From Acidobacteriota bacterium (GTDB lineage: Bacteria > Acidobacteriota > Terriglobia > UBA7540): 5,726 nt of DNA. Shown here one piece after another: positions 1-5,058 of this stretch. The position numbers were made by a program, and so were the translations under genes. The DNA lies in the NCBI GenBank assembly GCA_003165615.1, contig PLWR01000479.1:2784-8509 (forward strand), given 5' to 3'. The notes under the pieces were generated by a model that was given only the letters and a program-made list of their open reading frames with translations, ran no database searches and had not been told where the DNA came from. Each line of letters starts with the position of its first letter. Position 1 is the first letter of the stretch.

Positions 1-123
1 CGCACGTTTTCTCTTCCTCCGCGCCCCCATGGAGCACTCATGACGGGTGCGGCATCCCCTTGGCAAGGTCGGTGCGGCCGAGGCCTTTCGCCCCGCTGGG
101 GCTTGTCCATTTCGCTCGCGTTT

Positions 124-148
124 AACCCATGGCTTACGCCATGGGCTA
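124..148. repeat. Short palindromic intergenic repeat
   Basis: CCCATGGC (126-133) and GCCATGGG (138-145) form a perfect 8-bp inverted repeat around TTAC. The flanks (AA before, CTACG after, then a CCGCCGCT stretch) resemble dispersed 'AACCC..GGCTTACGCC..GGGCTAC' elements that I recall from acidobacterial intergenic DNA. The same CCCATGGC core recurs in the larger palindrome at 3711-3789. Its dispersed nature cannot be shown from one window. Confidence 0.5.
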
Positions 149-251
149 CGTTCTTCCGCCGCTGACGGGGCTGCGGAACGGTCATCCGCAAAGGAAGATT
201 TCATCGGCAAACTTCTAACTCGGAACGCCAGCTCTCGCCTTCCTTTGTTGG

Positions 252-286
252 GAAGGGAAGCCAGAAGGTATCTCCGGCTCCCCTTC
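252..286 (-). terminator. Stem-loop just downstream of the porin stop codon
   Basis: Positions 252-262 and 276-286 pair as an 11-bp stem with a 13-nt loop. The stem starts 16 nt past the porin stop. In minus-strand RNA every position pairs if one G-U wobble is allowed; in plus-strand RNA the same position would be an A-C mismatch. That asymmetry favours a role in the porin transcript. No U-tract follows, so it may be a 3'-end stabiliser or a Rho-dependent end rather than a classical intrinsic terminator. Confidence 0.45.
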
Positions 287-302
287 GTTGGTAGACAAAC
301 GC

Positions 303-2522
303 TTAGAATTTCACCATAACGCCCGCGCTGAGGGCGTCTTGGGTTTTGCGAAGATCCGGGAACCAGACGCTGCCGATCCCGCCGCCGCAAGCCGCCTCCG
401 CGTCGGGTAAATCGGGAGCCCCGGACGATGCGCCGCTGCTGCAAACGTAGTCTTGGGGGGACGCAGTATTTCCTGCCGGAGGAGTAATCCCGTGCCGGCC
501 TGTCCAATACGGGATGTTCGAGGCTCGATGCCCGGCTTCTACCCACCATGTGATGTATTCTTTGGGCATCCACTGGAAAGTGAGCGTGGTATCCCACATT
601 TTGGCCACTTGACCGGGATTCTCCGTGAAATAAGGAGAGCCGGAGACGGCATCGGCGCCATTGATCGGTGGCAGCAGAGTAAGATAGCGGCCGGGATTAT
701 TCATCTGACCGCCACCATACGTGAGGCCATACTTGTCGTGTCCCCACCAGATTCGGTTGTAAGCCATCCAACCCGCAAACGAATCCTTGGTGGCTCCGCC
801 CGTGCACCTGAAACCGGGCCCGTACTGACAGCCCAAATCTCCTGTCAGGGAGAAAGCCATCTTGTCGATTCCCGTGCTCTTGGGATGGTCAAAGTATTTA
901 ACTTCGATGCTATCATCGGTGTGGATACGCTGGACATAGGGCAACCCCAGGTTATCTTGTCCGTACCCATATTGATTCATCACGAGCTTGAACCAGTCCT
1001 TGGGCATCCACAGAAGCTGGCCTCCCAGACCCAGGTGACCGTTGTACCGGTTATACGACTGCCAACCGTTAATGATCCAGGGCTCGATCTTGAGCTTGTT
1101 CGTGGGGAACCACTGAATTCGCAGTCCATTGAAGAACCACGGCGTATTGGAAGACACAAAGGACGGTTGATAGGTCCAGTTATCGAAGTTGTAGTAGCTG
1201 AACAGGCCGATGTACGACACGAAGATTCCGGCATCGACGTTCAGCCCGTGGCTCACGTTGAAGTGATACCCACCCCAGGCCTCCGAAACATATTTATACG
1301 CCCCGCGGACATCCCATTGGCCGACTCCGGCGCTGGCGTCATTTCGCGGGGTCGTGGTCGCGAATAAACCGTCCATGGTCAGAATCCTGCCGCGCACGTT
1401 CTGCCAGTGGAAGTCACCGCCGACGCTGATCTGCTCCAACTGAAATTCGCCGGACCGGAACGACTCCGTCGCGCCGCCCATCGTATGGTCGATGGGTTGA
1501 TTAAAGTCCGCCATGAAGTTGGTATCGAATCTAATTTCCGGGGTGAAGAATTTGGTGTCCAGCACCGCATCTTTGTTGCGCGGGGTGCCGTTTAACCAGG
1601 TAAAGTCGCCGAACGCAAACGGAGTGAAATTATCCACGCCCGTGGTGGGATCGGGGGCTTCCAAAGCTTCCGGGAGGGTGTGCGTGGCGGCAGGCGCCGG
1701 CGTGGCCGCTGCCTGCTTGCTGGGCGAAATTGAAATTGCCGGCGGCTTTTCCGCGGACTTGATTCCAATTGCGCCCTCGAGCGAAGCCAGCAGGGTGTGC
1801 TTAGCAGGTGCGGCGGTCGAATTGGCGCCGGCGCTGGCAGAAGTCACGGGTGCGGGCTGCGTTGCCGCCACCGTTGTCGCGCTGGTCGTGGGCGGGGAAG
1901 CCACCGCCGCCGGCTGAGCTGCGATTGCGGTGGCAGCCGGGGCTGCCGCTTTGGCATCTTTGGCTTCCATGGCTGCCAGCCGCTGCTCCAGCCGGTCCAG
2001 GCGCTCCAGCAACATCTTCTCGCGATCGGTAAGGGGAGCAGGTTCCGTATTCGCGGCCACCGCAGGCGAGCGCAAATCAGCGGTGAGATTTGAATTCGCT
2101 GTCGCTTTCGACGCGCTGGCAGAAGCGAGGGTCACGTCTACCTGCAAATCCTGGTGGGGCTTGAGGTCGACAGTGGTTAGCGCGGAACTGGCCAGACCTT
2201 CCTTGGCTGCTCGCAATTCGTAGCGTCCCGGCCTGAGGTTCTCAACCAGGAAAGCTCCCTGGTCATTGCTCATGATATTCAGGTCGGTGTTATCTTCCAC
2301 GCTATGCACCAACACCTGCACTCCGGGAAGAGGCGCTCCCTGCACGCTGCGAGTAACCCCGCGGAGATCACCAAATTCCGGTCCGGCATTGGCGGAACTG
2401 AGAGTCAACAACACCCCACACAAAACCGCTAGCGCCCCCGCGAAAGCAGCTTTCCTGCGCATATTGAATGGGTGTAACCGAAATTGAAAGTGATTCATTT
2501 CACCCACCCTTTTCTGGGTCAT
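303..2522 (-). CDS. Porin-like outer-membrane beta-barrel with N-terminal carboxypeptidase-regulatory-like domain
   Basis: Predicted outer-membrane channel of 739 residues; substrate unknown. The start at 2522 is chosen because AGGAGG lies 9 nt upstream; a longer in-frame start at 2627 falls inside the promoter repeats. The n-region is long (about 23 residues, ending MRRK), followed by a hydrophobic stretch and a likely signal peptidase site after SANA (residue 46). Residues 47-133 look like a CarboxypepD_reg beta-sandwich (GVTRSVQGAPLPGVQV, then LRPGRYELRA). Residues about 164-189 form a Leu-rich coiled coil (LLERLDRLEQRLAAME). An Ala/Pro/Ser/Thr-rich linker runs to about 285. Residues about 295-739 alternate in beta-barrel fashion, rich in Trp, Tyr and Gly, and end in VMVKF, with the terminal Phe of BAM substrates. 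The barrel most resembles the BBP2/OmpL-like porin family, by eye only. Four cysteines of the mature chain (565, 573, 694, 712) lie as two pairs in Gly/Ser-rich, loop-like segments. It is downstream of and co-oriented with the LysR gene but has its own promoter. Confidence 0.88.
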   Translation of the reverse strand: MTQKRVGEMNHFQFRLHPFNMRRKAAFAGALAVLCGVLLTLSSANAGPEFGDLRGVTRSVQGAPLPGVQVLVHSVEDNTDLNIMSNDQGAFLVENLRPGRYELRAAKEGLASSALTTVDLKPHQDLQVDVTLASASASKATANSNLTADLRSPAVAANTEPAPLTDREKMLLERLDRLEQRLAAMEAKDAKAAAPAATAIAAQPAAVASPPTTSATTVAATQPAPVTSASAGANSTAAPAKHTLLASLEGAIGIKSAEKPPAISISPSKQAAATPAPAATHTLPEALEAPDPTTGVDNFTPFAFGDFTWLNGTPRNKDAVLDTKFFTPEIRFDTNFMADFNQPIDHTMGGATESFRSGEFQLEQISVGGDFHWQNVRGRILTMDGLFATTTPRNDASAGVGQWDVRGAYKYVSEAWGGYHFNVSHGLNVDAGIFVSYIGLFSYYNFDNWTYQPSFVSSNTPWFFNGLRIQWFPTNKLKIEPWIINGWQSYNRYNGHLGLGGQLLWMPKDWFKLVMNQYGYGQDNLGLPYVQRIHTDDSIEVKYFDHPKSTGIDKMAFSLTGDLGCQYGPGFRCTGGATKDSFAGWMAYNRIWWGHDKYGLTYGGGQMNNPGRYLTLLPPINGADAVSGSPYFTENPGQVAKMWDTTLTFQWMPKEYITWWVEAGHRASNIPYWTGRHGITPPAGNTASPQDYVCSSGASSGAPDLPDAEAACGGGIGSVWFPDLRKTQDALSAGVMVKF

Positions 2523-2531
2523 GGGAACGTA

Positions 2532-2537
2532 CCTCCT
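2532..2537 (-). promoter_or_regulatory. Shine-Dalgarno that sets the porin start
   Basis: The minus strand reads AGGAGG, 9 nt before the ATG at 2522. None of the alternative in-frame ATGs (2627, 2576, 2570, 2498, 2462) has a comparable site. This decides the start and leaves a leader of roughly 58 nt from the presumed -10 box. Confidence 0.8.
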
Positions 2538-2560
2538 GTCAGTTGAAACAATTTGGTTGC

Positions 2561-2574
2561 GGCGATCCATCGCC
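2561..2574 (-). other. Small hairpin near the 5' end of the porin mRNA
   Basis: The minus strand reads GGCGA-TGGA-TCGCC, a 5-bp GC-rich stem with a 4-nt loop (GGCGAT/ATCGCC is fully palindromic). It lies a few nucleotides after the transcription start predicted from the -10 box at 2587-2592. A 5'-terminal hairpin of this kind can protect an mRNA from decay; that role is inferred. It also buries the upstream in-frame ATG codons. Confidence 0.4.
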
Positions 2575-2586
2575 ATTTCCAAATTC

Positions 2587-2630
2587 AGAATAGAGCGCCC
2601 GGCATGAAGAAGGCATAAACACGTCATAAG
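2587..2630 (-). promoter_or_regulatory. Porin promoter: three 11-bp direct repeats plus -10 box
   Basis: Read toward the porin gene, the minus strand carries TTATG (2626-2630), TTATG (2615-2619) and TCATG (2603-2607 with its preceding T at position 2608), starting every 11 bp. TATTCT follows at 2587-2592, exactly 10 bp after the last repeat unit. There is no recognisable -35 hexamer; the repeats occupy that place, as in promoters activated by OmpR/PhoB-family regulators. The same design precedes the LysR and response-regulator genes. The segment TTATGCCTTCTTCAT differs from the response-regulator copy at one of 15 positions. Confidence 0.68.
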
Positions 2631-2679
2631 GATTTTAGGAAGAACCCATTGATTCCATTTATGCGTATCATGGCGCGCA

Positions 2680-3624
2680 TCATCTTGCCGCGGCGGCGGG
2701 GGCCATCGGTCGAGTGCATACGGAGTTCTTTACAACATCCAGGAACGCCTTGGCGGGCAGCGTCATGGGGCTACTGCGCCGGTACACCAATCCCAATTCA
2801 CGGGAGAGCTTCGGCCCCTGCACTGAAACCAGTCTCAGCGTTCCAGCGGCCACCTCCGCCTGCGCAAACGCTTCCGGGAGCAGAGAGATGCCAATCCCGG
2901 CAGAGACGTATTTCTTGATGATTTCCACGCTCGCCAGCTCCATCGAAATCTGCAGAGCCTTTTTGTATGGGCGCAGAAGGTCTTCGATCATCTTGCGGGT
3001 TCTTCCGGTCTTCGGCAGGAGGAGCGGGTAGAAGGAAATCTCCTCGGGCGTGATCTCCTTCCTTTCCGCCAGGGGATGGTCAGGCGGCAGCAAGACCTTG
3101 AGTTCCGCCGCAAAGATCGGGATGACCTCAAGGCCCTTGACCGTGCGGGGCAGGGAAACAATACCGACCTCTACACTTCCTTCCTGAATCTTTTCCACGA
3201 TCTTGTGGCTGAAATTTCTGTAGATATTCACTTGCACCTGCGGATAGAGCCGCCGGAAACCCGCCAGGGCATTGGGCAGGACGTAGAGGCAGGTGGCGTC
3301 ATTGGTGCCGATGCGCAGACTGCCGCGGGGGTTCTCCTTGATCTGGCCGATGGCATCCAGGGCCTCGGTGCGCAGGGCCAGCATCTCCTCCGCATAGCGC
3401 CGTAGCGTGCTGCCGGCCTGGGTCAGCCTGACCGCTTTGAAATCGCGGTCGAAGAGTTTTCCCCCGAATTCCCTTTCCAGCCTCTGAATCTGCTGACTCA
3501 GCGTGGGCTGCGTGCGAAAGAGAATGGAAGCGGCTCGGGAAAAGTTTCTTACTTTGGCAACCTCAAGAAAACCCTCGAGGTAATCAAAATTCATGCGATG
3601 CCGGACCCGGGTTTGTTTCAGCAT
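2680..3624 (-). CDS. LysR-type transcriptional regulator
   Basis: A cytoplasmic DNA-binding regulator of 314 residues, the usual LysR length. Residues 13-72 form the N-terminal winged helix-turn-helix, with the LysR signature around 28-58 (FSRAASILFRTQPTLSQQIQ, then LEREFGGKLFDR). A linker helix spans about 73-97. Residues 102-300 form the periplasmic-binding-protein-like effector domain, starting LRIGTNDATCLYVLP and containing the typical VSAGIGISLLPE segment at 240-251. The tail is Ala-rich and ends in Arg. The start at 3624 is supported by AGGGAG 8 nt upstream (3633-3638). The alternative MNFDYLEGF start at 3594 fits the family's usual length equally well but lacks a ribosome binding site. 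Its target and effector cannot be named. It is upstream of and co-oriented with the porin gene, which makes the porin a plausible but unproven target. Confidence 0.93.
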   Translation of the reverse strand: MLKQTRVRHRMNFDYLEGFLEVAKVRNFSRAASILFRTQPTLSQQIQRLEREFGGKLFDRDFKAVRLTQAGSTLRRYAEEMLALRTEALDAIGQIKENPRGSLRIGTNDATCLYVLPNALAGFRRLYPQVQVNIYRNFSHKIVEKIQEGSVEVGIVSLPRTVKGLEVIPIFAAELKVLLPPDHPLAERKEITPEEISFYPLLLPKTGRTRKMIEDLLRPYKKALQISMELASVEIIKKYVSAGIGISLLPEAFAQAEVAAGTLRLVSVQGPKLSRELGLVYRRSSPMTLPAKAFLDVVKNSVCTRPMAPAAAAR

Positions 3625-3687
3625 GTTTGTGGCTCCCTTTCGATCCTTCCTGTTTTTAAGCCCTCGCTCAGGGCCGCCATTTAGGAG

Positions 3688-3801
3688 GCTGATGAAAACT
3701 CCCTTCGGCGCGACGTAGCGGCGGGTTTACCCCGCCATGGGTCGATTGCTTTAGACGCCCCATGGCGGCATAAAACCGCCGCTACATCGTTTTTCATCAG
3801 C
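3688..3801. repeat. Long imperfect palindrome (REP/MITE-like) in the LysR leader
   Basis: The outer arms GCTGATGAAAA (3688-3698) and TTTTCATCAGC (3791-3801) are perfect 11-bp complements. The inner arms 3711-3744 and 3756-3789 are complementary at about 29 of 34 positions around an 11-nt loop. The inner arms carry GTAGCGGCGG and GCCATGGG, the latter shared with the palindrome at 126-145. The element sits between the LysR start codon and the presumed LysR promoter, so it would be transcribed as a long hairpin leader. No transposase is encoded. Dispersal in the genome is inferred from its form. Confidence 0.7.
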
Positions 3802-3846
3802 CCTCTGGACATTCTATAAGGAGGACTAAGACCCATCCCTGTGGTT

Positions 3847-3889
3847 AGGTTATGCGGTCTTTCATGAACAAGTCATAAAGAGGGGATAA
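3847..3889 (-). promoter_or_regulatory. LysR promoter: three 11-bp direct repeats plus -10 box
   Basis: On the minus strand, TTATC (3885-3889), TTATG (3874-3878) and TCATG (3863-3867) start every 11 bp. After exactly 10 bp comes TAACCT (3847-3852), a weak -10 candidate. The architecture matches the porin and response-regulator promoters in order, period, orientation and spacing. The implied leader to the LysR start at 3624 is about 215 nt and includes the long palindrome. The first unit (TTATC) and the -10 hexamer are the weakest of the three promoters, so this is the least certain member of the set. Confidence 0.55.
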
Positions 3890-3974
3890 GGAAGTTGGGA
3901 GTAAGAATCGGTAATTTTTTCAGGAGCCATAGATTATTTTGATGGGAATTAAGGTTTTTGCGAGCCTCGCCAAG

Positions 3975-4194
3975 CGGGGATAGCATCTCTCCCGAGGCCG
4001 GGATAACCCCTGGCGCAAAGCCTCACGGAGCCCATTGCCTGCCCCCCGAGGGTGGTTTCAACCAATGGATATGCGGTGCCGGTGCGGGCGATATCTCAAG
4101 TGCGGCGAAAACCAGGCCACCGCGCGCTATCCCCGATCGGCATAGTTCAAGAGTGAAGTGTACCGGCGTCAAGGCAAGAAATGACCGGTATGCC
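3975..4194 (+). ncRNA. Candidate structured RNA of unknown family
   Basis: A long-range 10-bp perfect helix (CGGGGATAGC 3975-3984 with GCTATCCCCG 4126-4135) closes about 140 nt that fold further. TCCCG/CGGGA (3990-3994/3999-4003) has a 4-nt loop. CCTGG/CCAGG pairs 4009-4013 with 4112-4116. CCATTG/CAATGG pairs 4032-4037 with 4063-4068. ATAT/ATAT with TGCC/GGCG makes a hairpin over 4069-4094. Directly after P1, GGCAT/ATGCC (4139-4143/4190-4194) and TACCGG/CCGGTA (4161-4166/4185-4190) form a second domain. These are pairings found by eye, not by folding software. The piece CGCAAAGCCTC (4014-4024) recalls the cyclic-di-GMP-I aptamer, but the partner GGGCAAACC segment and hairpin are absent. The strand is uncertain because helices are symmetric. 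No protein-like frame competes convincingly. It could be a standalone RNA or part of a long leader for the gene at 4661. Confidence 0.4.
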
Positions 4195-4328
4195 ACGCTC
4201 CTGTATCCGCTATAAAAATATCGAATTGCCCAGGCACGTGCGTCTCAAGGTATACTTTTAATTGACGGCAGGCGAAAAAGCGAACCCTGGCAAGTTCGCG
4301 CTGTGGAGGCTGCGCAGAAACCCGGCAA
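4195..4328. other. Intergenic stretch with weak promoter-like and palindromic sequences
   Basis: No gene is visible. TATACT at 4251-4256 is a good -10 match on the plus strand, but the nearest -35-like TTGCCC is 19 bp upstream, so a promoter is only possible. GCGAAC (4280-4285) and GTTCGC (4294-4299) form a 6-bp inverted repeat with an 8-nt loop. Confidence 0.3.
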
Positions 4329-4438
4329 ACTGTCATCCTTAGCGAAGCGAAGAATCCCGGTAGTTGAATTATCAAACGAATACGGAGGTCCTTCCTTCGC
4401 GATACTCAGGACCGGCTTCGCCTCCTCAGGATGACAGT
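4329..4438. mobile_element. MITE-like element with terminal inverted repeats
   Basis: ACTGTCATCC at 4329-4338 and GGATGACAGT at 4429-4438 are perfect 10-bp terminal inverted repeats. Similarity continues inward, with a GCGAAG block near each end. The left end resembles the 'TGTCATCCTGAGCGAAGCGAAG' sequence that I recall as widely dispersed in acidobacterial and other environmental genomes. At 110 bp it has no coding capacity and would have to be mobilised in trans, if it is mobile at all. No clear target-site duplication is seen. Confidence 0.6.
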
Positions 4439-4440
4439 AT

Positions 4441-4457
4441 TGGGGAGTTTTTCCCCA
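4441..4457. terminator. Perfect 6-bp hairpin, possible terminator
   Basis: TGGGGA (4441-4446) and TCCCCA (4452-4457) pair around the 5-nt loop GTTTT. No T-tract follows on either strand, so termination is uncertain. It lies just outside the MITE-like element and could end either a transcript from the structured-RNA region or a minus-strand transcript. Confidence 0.3.
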
Positions 4458-4572
4458 GGGTGTTTAGGCCGCCGCGCTCAGGGCCCAATGGCAAAAATCA
4501 TTCACGGTTTGTATTTTGAACCCCATCCGTGAAAACGCTTCGGTCTCGCGGCACATCTGCGCCGGGAGCGGA

Positions 4573-4624
4573 GTCTCCGGCTTTTCCACAAAGCTTGTAG
4601 GAGGACTGCCAACCTGCCGGAGAC
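4573..4624 (+). promoter_or_regulatory. Inverted repeat in the leader of the small membrane-protein gene
   Basis: GTCTCCGGC (4573-4581) and GCCGGAGAC (4616-4624) are perfect 9-bp complements with a 34-nt loop. The repeat ends 20 nt before the ribosome binding site of the gene at 4661. A second inverted repeat, TTCACGG/CCGTGAA (4501-4507/4527-4533), lies further upstream. Either could be an operator or a leader hairpin. No known riboswitch is recognised. Confidence 0.35.
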
Positions 4625-4644
4625 CTGGCGCGATCATTTCCTGA

Positions 4645-4650
4645 AGGAGG
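4645..4650 (+). promoter_or_regulatory. Shine-Dalgarno supporting a TTG start
   Basis: AGGAGG ends 10 nt before TTG at 4661. The next in-frame ATG at 4679 would be 28 nt from it and would remove part of the first membrane helix's lead-in, so TTG is preferred. Confidence 0.7.
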
Positions 4651-4660
4651 AAGATTACCT

Positions 4661-4993
4661 TTGCGTTACAGTTTCGCGATGGGGATTTTGTTGTGCGCTG
4701 CATTTGTGGAAGCGGCCGGTGATGCTTTGATGCGCGTTGGGCTGCGCAGCCCAACCCACACTCGTGCGGCCCTGTTTTTTGTCCTCGGCGGCCTGGTCCT
4801 CGGCTTGTACGGATACTTGGTTAATGCGCCACCGTGGGACTTCGGGCGGCTCATCGGCGTGTACGTGGCCTTTTTCTTTGTCGTGGCCCAGTTGATTTCC
4901 TGGTTGGGGTTCGGCCAAAAGCCCACTCCCATGATCCTGTTGGGCGGAGCCCTCATTGTGATGGGCGGGTGCGTTGTGTCTTTGGCGAAATGA
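4661..4993 (+). CDS. Small four-helix membrane protein, SMR superfamily, YnfA/UPF0060-like
   Basis: An inner-membrane protein of 110 residues, the usual size of SMR and YnfA proteins. Four hydrophobic segments are visible at about 5-24, 36-54, 63-83 and 89-108. The first holds FVEAAGDALMR with Glu17, at the place of the conserved membrane-embedded Glu of EmrE (AEVIGTTLMK). The third contains GRLIGVYVAFF, close to YnfA's GGVYVA, and continues ISWLGFGQ, like EmrE's LLSWGFFGQ. The family exports small cations, toxic organics or guanidinium-type compounds as dimers; the substrate here is unknown. Asp21 in helix 1 is an unusual second acidic residue. It starts with TTG, backed by a strong ribosome binding site, and ends in TGA at 4991-4993. 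It appears monocistronic: 236 bp separate it from the response regulator, which has its own promoter. A minus-strand frame overlapping its 5' end is rejected. Confidence 0.8.
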   Translation: MRYSFAMGILLCAAFVEAAGDALMRVGLRSPTHTRAALFFVLGGLVLGLYGYLVNAPPWDFGRLIGVYVAFFFVVAQLISWLGFGQKPTPMILLGGALIVMGGCVVSLAK

Positions 4994-5058
4994 GAAAGGA
5001 ATCTCTTCACACCCTGCGCGCGAGTTAAGATTGCCCATAAGCAATTCTTCCCCATTCC

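Larger units (their letters stand above)
1..302. other. Gene-free stretch downstream of the porin gene
   Basis: No open frame here looks like a protein. A 90-codon plus-strand frame crosses it, but it is rich in Arg, Ala and Ser, runs through a palindromic repeat and overlaps the porin stop, so I treat it as chance. The stretch contains a palindrome around 126-145 and a stem-loop at 252-286, both listed separately. A minus-strand gene could begin near position 30 or 41 and run off the left edge, but there is no clear ribosome binding site and too little sequence to call it. Confidence 0.6.

Noticed and set aside
47..319. 90-codon plus-strand frame
   Set aside because: Low-complexity Arg/Ala/Ser composition, passes through a palindromic repeat, has no ribosome binding site and overlaps the porin stop.
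453..1367. 304-codon plus-strand frame inside the porin gene
   Set aside because: Antisense to a gene with clear family features. Its composition is that of a mirrored coding strand and it has no recognisable domain.
2603..2630. LysR-type T-N11-A operator for the porin
   Set aside because: The pattern is a head-to-tail direct repeat every 11 bp, not the interrupted dyad typical of LysR sites, and the LysR gene's own promoter shows the same direct repeats.
4001..4070. Cyclic-di-GMP-I (GEMM) riboswitch
   Set aside because: CGCAAAGCCTC and a following CGG resemble the aptamer's second segment, but the GGGCAAACC segment, its hairpin and the closing helix at the usual spacing are absent.
3958..4215. 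85-codon frame from a TTG over the structured-RNA region
   Set aside because: No ribosome binding site, no protein-like hydrophobic pattern, and the same bases are better explained by extensive base pairing.
4464..4754. 96-codon minus-strand frame ending in NDFCHWALSAAA, with a hairpin 7 nt after its stop
   Set aside because: The C-terminal third looks mildly protein-like, but the frame overlaps the start of the well-supported transporter gene, lacks a ribosome binding site and matches no family I know. A decayed gene fragment cannot be excluded.
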